Counted from the stretch's first letter, positions 22,655 to 35,395 are shown. The stretch is DNA of 64,000 nt from Piliocolobus tephrosceles (GCF_002776525.5 NC_045436.1:52339514-52403513); one strand, 5' to 3'. Made by a program: numbers and translations. The notes: generated by a model not told the origin, from the sequence alone.

Positions 22655-25600
22655 AACTTGATGTGATCCCATTTGTTTTTTCTTTGCTTTGGTTGACTGT
22701 GTATTACTCAATCAATTTTTGCCCAATCCAACATTATGAAGAGTTTCTTCAACATTTTCTTCTAGTAGTGTTACAGCTTAAGGTCTTAGATTTACATCTT
22801 TAATCCATTTTGATTTTATTTTTGAATATGGTGAGAGATATGGGTATAGTGTAATTCTTCTGCATACGGATATCCAGTTTTTCCAGCATCACTCATTAAG
22901 GGGATTGTCTTTTTCACAATGTATGACCTTATAGCACATTTGTCGAAAGTTAGTTCACTGTAGGTGTATGGATTTGCTTCTGGGTTCTCTATTCTGTTCC
23001 ATTAGGCTATGTGTCTGTTTTGATGCCAGTACCATGCTCTTTTGGTTTCTATAACCCTGTAGCATAATTTGAAATCATGTAACATGATTCTTCTAGTTTT
23101 TTCCTTTCGGCTTAGGATAGCTTTGGCTATTCTGGATCTTTTGTAGTTCTGTATAAATTTTAGGATTATTTTTTTCTATTTCTGTAAATGTCATTGGTAT
23201 TTTGATAGGGATTGCATTGAAGTTATAGAGTTGTTTGCATGGTATAAATATTGCAACAATATTGATTCTTCCAATCTATGAAAATGGAATAGCCCTCCAT
23301 ATTTTTGTGTCCTCTTCAATTTCTTTTTCAATATCTCATAGTTTTAATTGTAGAGATCTTTCACTTTTTTAAGTATTTAATTTCATATGTGGTTATTGTA
23401 AATGGGATTACTTTTTATTTCTCTTACAGATTGTTCACTGTTGGAATATAAAAATGCTAGTGATTTTCGTATGTTGATCTTGTATCCTGCAACTTTACTG
23501 ATTCTTTTTTTATCAGCCTGAAGGTTTTTGGGGTGGAATCTTTAGGCTCTTACAAAGATAAGTTATATCACTTGCAAACAAAGATAATTTGTTTTCTTCT
23601 TTTTCAATTTGGTGGGTCTTTATTTCTTTCTCTTGTCTGGTTGTGCTAGCTAGGACGTCTAATACTATATTAAATAACAGTGATGCAATTGGGCATCCTT
23701 GTCATGTACAGATCTAAGAGGAAAGACTTTCAGTTTTTACTGATTCAATATGATACTAGTTATGAGTCGGTTGTATATGGGTTTTATTATGTTGAAATAT
23801 GTTTGAACTATACCTGGCTTTTTGAGGATTTTTATCATGAAAGGTTGTTGAATTTTATTGTGTTCTTTTTCAGCATCAGTTGACATAATCATTTGGCTTT
23901 TGTCCTTCATTCTGCTGTTAACATGTAGACGTTGATTGATTTGTGTATGTTGATCAACCTTGCATCCCTGGGATAAATCACACATAGTCATGACGAATGA
24001 TCTTTTTAATGTATTATTGAATTATTTTGTTGAAGATTTTTGTGTCAAAATTTATCAGCAATAATAGGCTGTAGTTATTCTTATTTGATGTGTCTTTGTC
24101 TGGTTTTGGTATCAGGATAATACTGACCTCACAGAATGAGTTTGGAAATACTTCTTCCTCTATTTTTCAGATTAGTCTGAGAAGGGTGGATATATATCTT
24201 TAAAATGTTTAGTAGAATTCAGCAGTAAAGCTACAGGGTCTCGGGCTTTTCTTTACCATCTGACTTTTTATTACAGCGTTGATCACATTGCTTCTTATTG
24301 GTCTGTTCCTGTTTTGGTTATCTTCGAAGTTCAATCTCAATAGGTTGTATATATCTTGGAATTTATCCTTTTCCTCTAGATTTTCCAATATTGGCATGTA
24401 ATTGCTCATACTAGCCACAAATGATCCTTTGAATTTCTGTGGTATCAGTTGTAATGTCTCGTTCAACTCTGATTTTATTTGGTTCTTCTCTCTCCTTTTC
24501 TTAGTCTGGATAAAGGTTTGTCAATTTTGGTTAACTTTTCAAAAGAACAAATTTTCATTTAATTAATCTATTGTATTGTAGTTTTCCTTTCAGTTTCCTT
24601 TATCTCTTCTCTGATTTTTATTACTTATTTTCTTCCACTAGTTTTGAGTTTGGTTTGCTCTTGCTTTTCTAATTCTTTAATATGCATCATTGGGTTATTT
24701 GTTAGAAAGTTTTCTTCTTTTTTGAAGTATGCATTCATAAATATAAATGTCCCTGTTAGTACTGCTTTTGCTGTATCCCATAGGTATTGATAAGTTGTGT
24801 TTCCATGATCTTTTTTTTAAATGATTTTTTTTCAATTTTCTTCTAAATTTCTCTATTGATCCATTGGTTATTTAGGAGTGTATTGGTACATTTTCATGTG
24901 TTTGTATAGTTTCCAAAATTCCTCTTGTTATTGATTTCTTGTTTTATTTGATTGTGATCAGAAAAAATGCTTCATGTTATTTTAAACTTCTGAAATGTTT
25001 TAAGACTTGCTTTGTGACCTAACATATGGCTTATCCTTGAGAACGATTCATGTTCTGAGGAAGATAATGTATATTCTACTGCCATTGGATGAAATATTTT
25101 GGAAATATCTATTGGGTGTATTAACTATATAGTACAGGTTAATTCTTATTTTTCTTTGTTGATTTTCTATCTGGATACTCTGTCCAATGCTGAAAGTGGA
25201 GTATTTCACTGTCCAACTATTATTTTATTGAGGTCTATCTCTCTCTAGTTCCAATAATATTTGCTTTATATATCTGGGTGCTCCAGCATTGGGTGCCTGT
25301 ATATTTACAATTGTTATGTCCTCTTGGTTAGGTGACCCTTTTATCATTAAATAATGACCTTCTTTGTCTCATCTTACAGGTTTTGCCTTTTAATCTATTT
25401 TGGCTGATATGAGTATAACTACTTTTGCTCTTCTTTGGTTTCACTTGGCATGGAATGTCCTTTTCCATCTCCTTATTTTCAGTCTTTGTATATGTTTATA
25501 GGTGAAGTGTGTTTCTTGAAAGCAACAGATCATTGGATCTTGTTTATCTTTTGATTGGAGAGTTTAGTCCATTTTGATTAAATGTTGTAATTGATAAGTA

Positions 25601-26695
25601 ACGACTTACTCCTGAAATTTTGTTATTTGTTTCCTGGTTGTTTTGTGGTCTTCTCTTTCTTCATTTCTTCCTTCTTGGATTCCTTTTAGTGAAGGTGATT
25701 TTCCCTTGTGGTATAATTTAATTTCTTGCTTTTTATACTACCAGGGTTTCAGCGTTGGTTATTCAGGGCCAAAGGCTCTTCAGTCAGCAGGAGATGAACC
25801 CTGCTTGAACTGAGTTATTTCCTTTGAGGTAGTGGGTTCTCTTGACTGGCTCACGGTGTGTCTAGAAATGCTGTCTGGGAGCTAGGGCCTTGATTGGAGG
25901 CCTCATGACCCTGCCCAATACTTTATCCTATTGTGGCTGAGCTGGTATCCAAGATGCAAGACAAAGTCATCTTTACTCTTTGCTCTTCTCTCCTTAAGTA
26001 GAAGTAAGGAGTCACTTTTGTTGCTGCAAGCAGCACTGCCTGAGGTTGGGAAAGGATTTGTGAAAGCCCTCCCATAGACACGCTAGATGGTGTCTCTTTA
26101 AGTCCCATGTCATCCTCGTCCGTTAGCTCTAAGCCCAGCCCAGCACTAGGACTTGCCTAGGAATTGCAATGCTTCTGTCCTAGACTGCCTTTCAATTTTA
26201 TTTATGGCCCAGTGCATTTTGACCTTTTGTGGTGAGGCTTGCTGACAAACTCTAGTTTCAACCACTAGGATGGATGATTCCTCTTTAGCTAGAGCTTGGT
26301 CAAATGCTGCCTGTGGAGGTGGGCACCAGCTGAGCCCAGCAAACCTTTGCTGTCTGCTGTGATAGGGCAGCACTGAGTTCATTGTCAATTTCCATAGCCA
26401 TTGTGCTCTCCCTCCCCCAAAAACACAGATTCTCCCTCCACACCGCAAAAACACTGCCGGGGAATAGAGAAGAGGTGGCATCAGTAATTCAGGACTGCCC
26501 TTCTGACCTTCTTCAGTGCCTCTTTCAGTGATATGACGTTAAAACAAGGTACTATGATTGCTAACCAGATTTTTGGTTCTTATGTTGGTGCATTTGTGTC
26601 TGTAGTTTGTTGTTAAAATTTGGTGTTTCTGCAGGGGGGATGATTGGTGGAAGCTTCTATTTAGCCATCATGCTCTGCCCTCTTATGGCTCCAGC
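22655..26695 (-). mobile_element. L1MA LINE, ORF2 and 5' UTR part
   Basis: Resumes with 'aacttgatgtgatcccattt', proceeds through the antisense RT region ('ggttttggtatcaggataat' near 24103) and endonuclease region ('ttgggtgcctgtatatttac' near 25289). It ends in L1MA 5' UTR ('gtggctgagctggtatccaa' near 25933, element start near 26690). The endonuclease region passes almost directly into 5' UTR near 25740, so ORF1 appears deleted. Many stops and frameshifts; not functional. Confidence 0.88.
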
Positions 26696-26744
26696 CAAAT
26701 TTTTTATTATGCACATATATAAACACTGGAGAAGCCTATAACCC

Positions 26745-27315
26745 AATTTCTCATATGATCATATCTCTGGAAAACTAACATCCTGCTCAAGAAAATAAAT
26801 AAAGAAAAATTCTGCCTCTTCAAAGTAATATTATTCTCACATTTATTACCATTGATTAGTTTTGCCTGTCCTTGAATTTTATCTAAATGGAATCATGAAA
26901 TATGTACATTTTTGTGTTTGTTATTTTATTCAATCTGGTTTTCAAATTATTCAATATTCTTTTTTTTTTTTTTGAGAGAGATATGTTCCTTGTATTGTTA
27001 TGCTGAATCCCTGTCAACAAAACAAAAAATAAATAAAATCCATAATCCCCATATCCATTCGTTTATTGATTGAAATGTGGGTTGTTTCCAATTCAGAGTT
27101 TTTAAAAAGCTTTTATTAACATTATTGTATGTGTCATTACTCTTGGATTTCCTACGTATACACCAAAGAGTATAGTTCTTGGATGATGGTTTTGGCATGC
27201 ATTTAACTTTATTAAAAAAGCAAAACAATTTTTCAAAGAGGCTGTAAAATTTACCCTCCGATGAGAAATGAAGGGGAGTTCTATTTGCTCACAACCTTTC
27301 TAACACTTAAAATCG
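26745..27315 (-). mobile_element. Old L1M, 3' part (left of nested L1)
   Basis: Antisense L1M 3' region: 'tttgcctgtccttgaatttt', 'aaatggaatcatgaaatatg', 'tgggttgtttccaattc'. It stops near 27315 and resumes near 31385. Confidence 0.8.
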
Positions 27316-29533
27316 CCTAAAAGAGATTCACTTCAACTGTACGGATGTGCATAGACTGAGAGTAAAAATGAAAAAATGTTACTTCATGCAAATGGAAACC
27401 AAAAAAAAAAAAAAAAAGGCAGAAATAGCTGTACCTACACAAAATACACTTCAACCCAAATATTTTAAAAGATGAAAAGAAGGCCATTATATAGTAATAA
27501 ATGAATGGAAACATGAAGATGATGTAACAATTATAAATATATATATAAATCTAACATTGAAACACCTAAATATATAAAGCAAATATTAATAGAGTTAAAA
27601 TGTGTGATAGACTGAAATGCAATAATAATGGGGAGCCTAAATACCTTACTTTCAGCAATGGAGAGATTATTCAGTCAGAAAATCACCAAAGAAACACTGA
27701 AGTTAAACCACACTCTAGACCAAATTGACCTAACAGAAATTTACAGAACATTCCATTTCACAGCTATAGAATATACATTCATCGCAAGGGCATATGAAAC
27801 ATTCTCCAGGATATATCACATACCTATCTACAAAAAAACGTCTTATCGCATTTTTAAAAAATTAAAATCATACCAAGTATCTTTGTATTACAATGTAATA
27901 AAATTAGGTATCTATAATAAGGTGAACTTTGGAAACTATATAAATACATGAAAATTAAACAATATGCTTCTGAACAACCAATGGGTTAATAAAATAATTT
28001 TTAAATTTTTTTTGAGGTAAATGAGAATTGAGAACAGAAATAAACAAAATAGAGACTACATGAAATAGAAAAGATCAATAAAACAAAGACTTGGATTTTG
28101 AAAATATAAACAAAACAATCAAACCTTTAACTAGACTGTGAATAAAAAGAAGTAACTCAAAAAATAAAATCAGAGAGGTCAAGGAGGCATTGCAACTGAT
28201 GCCTCAGAAATATAAAGGACCTTACAAGACAGTTATGAAAAGCTATATGCCAATAAATTGAAAAATCTTGAAGAAATGGATAAATTTCTGGGCACATACA
28301 ATCTACTAAGATTGAATCATACAGAAAAAAAAAAAAAACTAAAGAAATCAATAGTAAGTAATGAGATTGAATCAGTAACAAAGTCTCCCATCAAAGAAAA
28401 GCCCAAAACCTGATGGCAAATACTAATTTTTTTCAAACTATCCCAAAAAGTTGAAATGGAGGGAATTCTTCCCAACTAATTGCTTGAGGCCATCATTAAT
28501 TACTCTAATACAAGAAACAGAGAAAAACACAACAAAATGAAAACTACAGGCCAATACTCCCGATAAGCATAGATGCAAAATCTTCAACAAAATACTGACA
28601 AACCAAATTCAACATTCAAAAGATCTTTCACCATAATCAAGTGGAATTAATCTCAGGGATGCAAGAATAATTCAGCATACCCAAATCAATAAACATGATA
28701 AATCACATTAACAGTATCAAGGACAAAACTTATGTAATCATCTCAAACATGGGAAAAACCATTTAACAAAATTCAGCACGGTTTTATGGTAAAACACCGA
28801 ACAAATGAGGTATAGAAAGAACATACCTCAACACAACAAAGGCCATATGTGACATACCCAAGCTAACATTCTACTGAATGAGGAAAAGTAAAATGTTTTT
28901 CCACTAAGATCTGGAAATAGACAAGCATTCTCACTTTCACTACTTCTATTCTATATAGTAGTATAAGTCCTAGCCAGAGCAATTAGGCAAGATAAAGAAA
29001 TAAAGAGCACACAAACTGGAAGAGAAAGTCAAATATTTCCTACTTGCAGACCACATGATGCTATTTACAGAAAACCCTAAAATTTTTACCCAAACTATTA
29101 AAAGTAATAAATTTAGTAAAGTTGCAGGACACACAATAAGCATATTAAAAAGTAGCATTTTTATAGGCCAGGCAAACTATCTGAAACAAATCAATAAAAG
29201 CAATTCCATTTAAAATAGCCACAAAAACAAAAAGTACCTAGGAATAAATGTAACCAAGGAGACAAAATATATCTTCACTTAAAAATGTAAAGCATTGAGG
29301 AAATAAATTGAAAAGGACAGAATCAAAGAAAAAGAAATCCTGTGTTCATCAACTGACAGAATTAATGTTAAAATATCCATACTATCTAAAGGGATCTACA
29401 GATTCAATGAAATCCCTATTAAAATACTAATGACAGTCTTCACAGAAACAGAATAAAAAAATCTTAATATTTGTATGGGACCACAAAAGACCTGGAATAC
29501 TCAAAGCAATCTTGAGCAAAATGACCAAAGCTA

Positions 29534-29780
29534 GGCAGGGTGTCATGGCTCACACCTGTAATCCCAGCACTTTGGGAAGCTGAGATGGGGGCAAAACCCC
29601 ATCTCTGTCTCTACTAAAAATACAAAAGTTAGCTGGGTGTGGTTTTGCCTGCCTATAATCCCAGCTGCTAGGGAGTCTGAGCCAGGAGAATCACTTGAAC
29701 CTGGAGGCGAGGCTGCAGTTAGCTGAGATTATGCCACTACACTCCAGCCTAGGCAACAGAGTGAGACTTTTTTTTTTTTT
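29534..29780 (+). mobile_element. Alu SINE with internal deletion and T-tract tail
   Basis: Sense Alu missing about 50 bp of the left arm (between 'aagctgagatggggg' and 'caaaaccccatctct'). Instead of an A tail, 'gtgagac' is followed by a run of T (29768-29780). Flanking 'gaccaaagcta' (29523-29533) and 'gaacaaaacta' (29785-29795) look like a decayed target-site duplication. Confidence 0.9.
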
Positions 29781-30384
29781 AAAGGAACAAAACTAGAGGC
29801 ATCATACTACATTACTTCCAAATATACTACAAAGCTATGGTAGCCAGAACAGCCTGGTGCTGGCATGAAGACAGATACAAAGACCAATAGAACTGACTAG
29901 AGGACTGAGAAATAAGTTCATGCATTAACAATCCATTGATTTTTGAAAAGTCTGCCAAGAACACATGTTGGAGAAAGGATAATCTCTTCATTAAATGGTG
30001 CTGGGAAAACCTGATATCCACATCCAGAATGCAGCTAGAACCCTGTCTCTCACCATATACAAAAATCCACTCAAAACTGATTAAAGACTTAAATATAAAA
30101 CCCCAATTTATGAAACTACTAGAAGAAACATAAGAGAAACACTTCATGACATTGGTGTGAGCAAATGTTTTTTGGATAAGACCTCAAAATCTTAGGAGCA
30201 AAAGCAAAAATAGACCAATGGGATTACATTGAATGAAAAAACCTCTGCACAGCAAAGGAATCATTCAACAAGGTGAAAAAACAACCTAGAGAATGAGAGA
30301 AAATATTTACAAACAATGTATCTGATAAGGGGTTAATATCCAGAATATATAAGAAACTCTAGCAACTCAATAGCAAAAAAGGTA

Positions 30385-30400
30385 AATAATGATGATGATG

Positions 30401-30442
<42 letters not shown>
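30385..30442. repeat. (GAT)n-(AAT)n trinucleotide microsatellite
   Basis: Four GAT units followed by about 15 AAT units inside the A-rich L1 sequence. Confidence 0.97.
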
Positions 30443-30447
<5 letters not shown>

Positions 30448-31384
30448 AAGTAAATCTGAGTTTAAAATGGGCTAAATATCTGAAAGGGTATTTCTCAACC
30501 AAAGACATACAAATGGCCAACAGATGTGTTAAACATACTCAAAATCCCTAATCAACAGGAAAATACAAATCAAAACCATAGGGAGATATCACCTCATCCC
30601 AGTTAGAATGGCTATTATCAAAAAAGACAAAATATAACAAACTTTGACAAGGATGTGGATAAAGGAGAATTTGTTGGTGAGAATGTACAGCCATTATGAA
30701 AAAGAATATTGAGGTTTCTCAACAAATTAAAAACAGAACTGTAACATGAGTCAATAATCCCACTACTGGGTATGTACCCAGTGAAAAAGGAATCAGTATG
30801 TTGAGGAGATATCTGTACTCCCGTGTTCTTTGCAGCACTGTTCACAAAACCAAGATAAGGAATCTACCTAACTGTCCATTAATGGATAAATGGATTTCTA
30901 TATATATGTACAATGGAATATTATTCAGCCATAAAAAAGAATGAAATCCCATAATTTGAGGCAAGATGGATGAAGCTAGAGGACATTGTTTAGTGAAATA
31001 AACCAACACAGAAGGACAAATACCACTTGATTTCACTCATGTGAAACATAAAAAATTTGATCATGTAAAGTAGAGAGTAGAATAGTGGTTACCAGAGGCT
31101 GGTCAACAGGAACAAAGATACAGTTATATACAAAGATTAAATTCTGGTGTTTTATGGCTCTGTGAGGTAACTATAGGTAACAATAATGTATTGCATATTT
31201 CAAATAACCCAAAGAGAGGATTTTGAATGTTCTCAAAACAAATAAATAATAGTTTGATATGATGTATACGCTAATTACCCTGATTTGATTATTACACAAT
31301 GCACACATGTATGGAAACATCATACTGTTCCCCAAAATATGTATACTTTTATGTCAATTAAAAACAAAATAGAACTTCAAAATA

Positions 31385-32124
31385 AAATTTGCAATTCGTG
31401 GGTTGTAATCGTGTCGCATGGTTTTCATTGACGTTTCACTGGTAACTGGGGATGCTGACCATCTTTTCGTATTGCTCATTACGAAAAAATGGTCAGCATC
31501 CCCAGTCACCAGTAACATGAAGTGTCAGTTCAAGCATTTGACCAGTTTTTTTGTGTGCTTGCTGATTAATTTGTTGAAGTCCTTTATATAGTATAGATCT
31601 GAGTTCTTAGTCAGTCTTCGCCTGACTTAATGCCTTTTCATATACTTAGCAATGTCTTTTGCTAAGACAAAATTTTGAACATTGATGAAGTCTGATGAAT
31701 TTTTTGATGTATGTTTAGTAATTTTTGAATTTAGTTTAAAAACCACTTATAAAATAATCTGCAACGTTTTCTTCTATAGACTCTGTGTTTTATCTTCACA
31801 TATTGGTATAAAATCCATCTTGAATTACTTTTAAGATGTGGTATGTGGGAGAGCTAAACATTCATATTTTTGTAATTGCATATCCAGTGTCTCCTGGATT
31901 TTCTTTCCACATGGAATTGCATAGGTATCTTTGTCATAAATCAGTGATTCTATACATGAATATCTATTCTGGATGCTAGTCTTTTCGTTTTTTCTATCTT
32001 TATACGTGTCTGCATTTTTATATAATTTTTTACGATCCTTATTGATTTCTACACAAATACCAGTTGAAACTTTGATTGGGATTATTTTAAGTGCGTAGCT
32101 CAATTTAGGATAATTGACATTTTA
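31385..32124 (-). mobile_element. Old L1M, continuation (right of nested L1)
   Basis: Resumes the L1M interrupted at 27315: 'gttcaagcatttgacc', 'ttgttgaagtcctttatata', 'aatgtcttttgctaagac', 'tttgtcataaatcagtgatt'. It continues past an AluY to about 32570. Contains the hairpin at 31438-31513. Confidence 0.82.
31438..31513. repeat. Near-perfect inverted repeat, 34-bp arms, 8-base loop
   Basis: The left arm (31438-31471) contains 'ctggggatgctgaccat'. The right arm (31480-31513) is its reverse complement with two differences in 34. The left arm follows L1M antisense sequence. The right arm sits where unrelated L1M sequence is expected, and the L1M resumes after it, so the right arm is the new copy. 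Confidence 0.93.
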
Positions 32125-32445
32125 TTTTTTATTTTTTGAGACGGAATCTCGCTCTGTTGCCCAGGCAGGAGTGCAGTGGTGCGATCTGGGCTCACTGCAA
32201 GCTCCGCCTCCTGGGTTCATGCCATTCTCCTGCCTCAGTCTCCCAGTGACTGGGATTACAGGCGCTCTCCACCACGCCTGGCTAATTTTTTTGTTTGTTT
32301 GTTTGTTTGTTTGTTTTTGGTATTTCTAGTAGAGACGGGGTTTCACCGTGTTAGCCAGGATGGTCTCGATCTCCTGACCTCGTGATCCGCCCACCTCGGC
32401 CTCCCAAAGTGCTGGAATTACAGGCGTGAGCCACCGCGCCTGGCC
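32125..32445 (-). mobile_element. AluY SINE, full length
   Basis: Antisense AluY with 'gatggtctcgatctcctgac' and a (GTTT)n expansion of the middle linker (about 32292-32316). The target-site duplication is 'taattgacatttta' at 32111-32124 and 'taactgacatttta' at 32448-32461. Confidence 0.95.
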
Positions 32446-32570
32446 AGTAACTGACATTTTAAAATCTTAAGTTTCGCAGTTCCTCAATATGGTTCTTGTT
32501 CTCCATGCCTGTAGATCTCATTTGGATTCTCTCGGAAAAATTCTGTACTTTTCAGTGCAGTGGCACTTTA
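32446..32570 (-). mobile_element. Old L1M, last fragment
   Basis: Short continuation of the L1M after the AluY, including the second target-site copy. Identity fades near 32570. Confidence 0.55.
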
Positions 32571-32784
32571 GCACATTTTAAATAATTAATTTGATAACTT
32601 AAGAATTTATTATGATAATTACAGTAAATAATAATTTTAATCTACCAAGAAATTAATTTTGCCTTTTTGGTTTCTTTTTCTTTTTTGTTTAATCCTTTTG
32701 TTGCTAAATTGCCTATCTTCCTTGTATTTAAAATCTTCAAAGGGTGACGTGAACTGAAGAATTATTAACCTGCTTCTTTCTTTC

Positions 32785-33115
32785 TTTTTTCTTTTCTTTT
32801 ATCTTGTATTTATTTTTATTTTTATTTTTATTTTTATTTTTAGAGACACTCTCGCTGTGATGCCCAGGCTGGAGTGCATTGGCACGATCTCAGCTCAGTG
32901 AAACCTCCTGGATTCAAGCGATTCTCCTGCCTCAGCCTCCCGAGTTGCTGAGATTACAGGTGCTCACCACCACAACAAGCTAATTTTGTATTTTTAGTAG
33001 AGAAGGAATTTCACCATGTTGGCCTTGCTGGTCTCAGAATTCCTGACCTCAGATGATCAGCCTGCCTTGGCCTCCCAAAGTGCTGGGATTACAGACATGA
33101 GCCACCATGCCTGGC
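32785..33115 (-). mobile_element. Alu SINE (AluS-like) with (TTTTTA)n tail
   Basis: Antisense Alu preceded by TTTC and then a TTTTTA repeat tail (about 32812-32842). The target-site duplication is 'aacctgcttctttctttc' at 32767-32784 and 'aacctgcttcttctttc' at 33116-33132. A small deletion removes part of the right arm after 'cagctcagtg'. Confidence 0.94.
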
Positions 33116-33224
33116 AACCTGCTTCTTCTTTCTAAATGCTGTTCTTATCACCCCAACTGCGAGCAAAAATTTGATATCTTTCTATGGGTGAAGACATATT
33201 AATTGAACTACTGTTCAGAAGGCA

Positions 33225-33610
33225 ATCATCCTGTCACAAAGCATAAATCAAAGCTCCAAGAGATGGGCAATTGTGACTTTATCCACTGAGGCCTCTCTCT
33301 ATGGTTTTCTAGCAACACCCAGTCTTTCTGGATGTTGTCTATTGCCACAGACTTAAAAGTCACTGGTTCTCCATCCCTGGCTTTTAGGGTCCCATGAACA
33401 TGTTTCTGGAGAAGGGTATTAATCACATGTCTCAGGAGAGAGCTCATCCCCAAGTGTGAGGGGTGTGTTTGTGGGTACTGGTGTCAGTAGCCCCACTGCC
33501 AGTTCATCTTGTAGGCCAGAGAAGCTGACCAGAAGCATGGGGTCATGTAATCTGCAGGTATGGGAAGCGAAGTTTGTGTTTCTGTAATAATAGATATTTA
33601 ACAACACTTA
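33225..33610 (-). other. Coding-like segment, possible processed-pseudogene fragment (unidentified)
   Basis: The composition is less AT-rich than its surroundings. The minus strand carries two overlapping open frames, 33419-33607 and 33226-33453, out of phase by one base, as if a single frame had been shifted. Residues such as 'LLVSFSGLQDELAVGLLTP' and 'RHVINTLLQKHVHG' look protein-like, but I cannot match them to a family. No intron, poly-A tail or target duplication was confirmed. It could equally be an unrecognised repeat. Confidence 0.2.
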
Positions 33611-34629
33611 GAGAAGCCATCGCATTACCTAAAAAGTGTAAACTTTCCAGTACTTTTGTCATTTGAAATATTTAGCAATGATATTTGGTGTTTGCATTTA
33701 TTTTGTTTCTCCAAAATGTATACCTCAGTATTGACTGGGCAAAAAAAGATGGCACTAAATTTCAGAATATCTTTTCCTTAATTCAAACACTACTCAATTT
33801 TGATGTATTCAAATTAACCCTGTTTCTTTTACTTTGCTTTCTATAATTCAGCAAATGTTAACTAAGTAATAAATCTAGCAAATATTTTTAAAAATACACA
33901 TCTTAGGGGATTTACTTAAGGTATTATATAGTTATACACTATTTAATGGACACCAATTTGCTTCGGTATGTATTGAACCTTTGCACTCCACGTCTAGAGA
34001 ATATAAAGTTAAAAATTCTCTCAACGTTGTGAAAATGTAATTTATCTATATAAATATATCATAACTGAAGATATTATTGGCATTATTCAATGCTGAGAAA
34101 ATAGTTGAAGAAAACATGAAACTATGTAGACAAAATACCTGCAAAACAAAATGATTTATTGGATAAACCATTGTCTGCATGTCAGTTGTCCTTTACACGT
34201 GCTTTGATTTTACCCAGTATGGCTTGTTCCCTCAGATGCAGGGAGTGCTGTTGGCAAAAAGCCTTTAACTACAGCCCCTTCAGAATTGCCTCAGATGTGG
34301 ATGGCTGCTTCACCCAGTCATGATCTTAGGTCGTAGCTTACATCCAGTAACTGGCCCAGTGGTGATATAAAATCTGACTCAAGGTCAACAACTCTGAGAT
34401 ACCATTCCAGCTCTACAAATTCCTGTAATGTTGACTGAAGTTTTGAGACCTGAATCTAACTTGACTTCTTTGCTCAATCCTGCTTCTCCTCTGTCCCCTC
34501 TAAGGACCCTCAATAAGTATTCTGAACATTAAATTATTTCAGAATCTGCTCCCCACTGGGAAAACAAACAAACAAACAAACAAAACATTCCACAAATCCT
34601 ATTACTTAATTCAAACCTTGTTTCATATA
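33611..34629. other. Unassigned sequence with (AAAC)n
   Basis: No gene recognised. A short (AAAC)n tract lies at 34560-34587. Confidence 0.5.
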
Positions 34630-34756
34630 TTTGCAGGTTATATTTTTTGGATCTATATAATTTTATGAATAGTATGTACTATTCAGTGTTGTAAATGTTA
34701 CCATTATTAAATAACCAGCTTTACTTACTCTCTTGGGTGACTTTATCTTTTATCTT
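34630..34756 (-). mobile_element. L1M fragment (left of Alu)
   Basis: AT-rich sequence that joins the L1M endonuclease-region fragment beyond the Alu at 35056. Short and diverged. Confidence 0.5.
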
Positions 34757-35055
34757 TTTTTTTTTTTTTTTCCTAAGACAGAGTCTCACTGTGTCACCCA
34801 GGCTGGAGTGCAGTGGTGTGATCTCAGCTCACTGCAACCTCCATCTCCCAGGTTCAAGCAATTCTCATGCTTCAGCCTCCCCAGTAGCTGGGACTACAGG
34901 CACATACCATCACACCTGGCTAATTTTTGTAATTTTTTGCAGAGACAGGGTCTTTCCATGTTGACCAGGCTGGTCTCAAACTCCTGGACTCAAGTGTTCC
35001 ACCCGCCTCGGCCTCCCAAAGTGCTGGGATTACAGGTGTGAGCCACCACGCCTAA
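34757..35055 (-). mobile_element. Alu SINE (AluS-like), full length
   Basis: Antisense Alu with T tract, 'agacagagtctcactgtg', ending near 'gtgagccaccacgcct'. A short target-site duplication 'ttttatctt' is at 34748-34756 and 35056-35064. Confidence 0.93.
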
Positions 35056-35395
35056 TTTTATCTTAAGTTGTACTTTGCCTGATAAACATTTTGCTACTTC
35101 TACTTTATTTTTCCTTCACTGCTTATTCTTTTATTTTTATACATCTGTATTCTTTTCTCTTAGGTGTTTATTTTGTGCATAGCGTATATTTAGACCTTTG
35201 CAACATTCAATTTAATAGTGTGCTCTTTTAATAGGGGAGCTGAAATCCTTTATGTTTACAGCTGTAATTTACATGTTTAGTATTATTGATTCTTACTTGC
35301 ATTTTTCTTGTTTGTATTTCCCTTTTCTTCTGTTTCATCCTATGTGGTTTGTATTTCATTTTTATTCATATTATTCAGTGATTTAAGAGGCATAT
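35056..35395 (-). mobile_element. L1M fragment (right of Alu)
   Basis: 'tgctacttctactttatttt', 'tctcttaggtgtttattttg' and 'tttaataggggagctgaaat' match antisense L1 endonuclease-region order. Confidence 0.7.

Larger units (their letters stand above)
27316..31384 (+). mobile_element. Sense L1 (L1MA/L1PB-age), 5'-truncated, nested in older L1M
   Basis: A four-kilobase sense L1 beginning within ORF2. Degraded endonuclease-RT linker frames occur at 27628-27951. RT landmarks are near 28640-28790 and the ORF2 C-terminal zone is near 30560-30990 ('aatggaatattattcagcca' at 30912). The 3' UTR ends with 'ttttatgtcaattaaaaac' near 31370. Stops are frequent. It is interrupted by an Alu (29534-29780) and a trinucleotide array (30385-30442). 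Confidence 0.88.
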
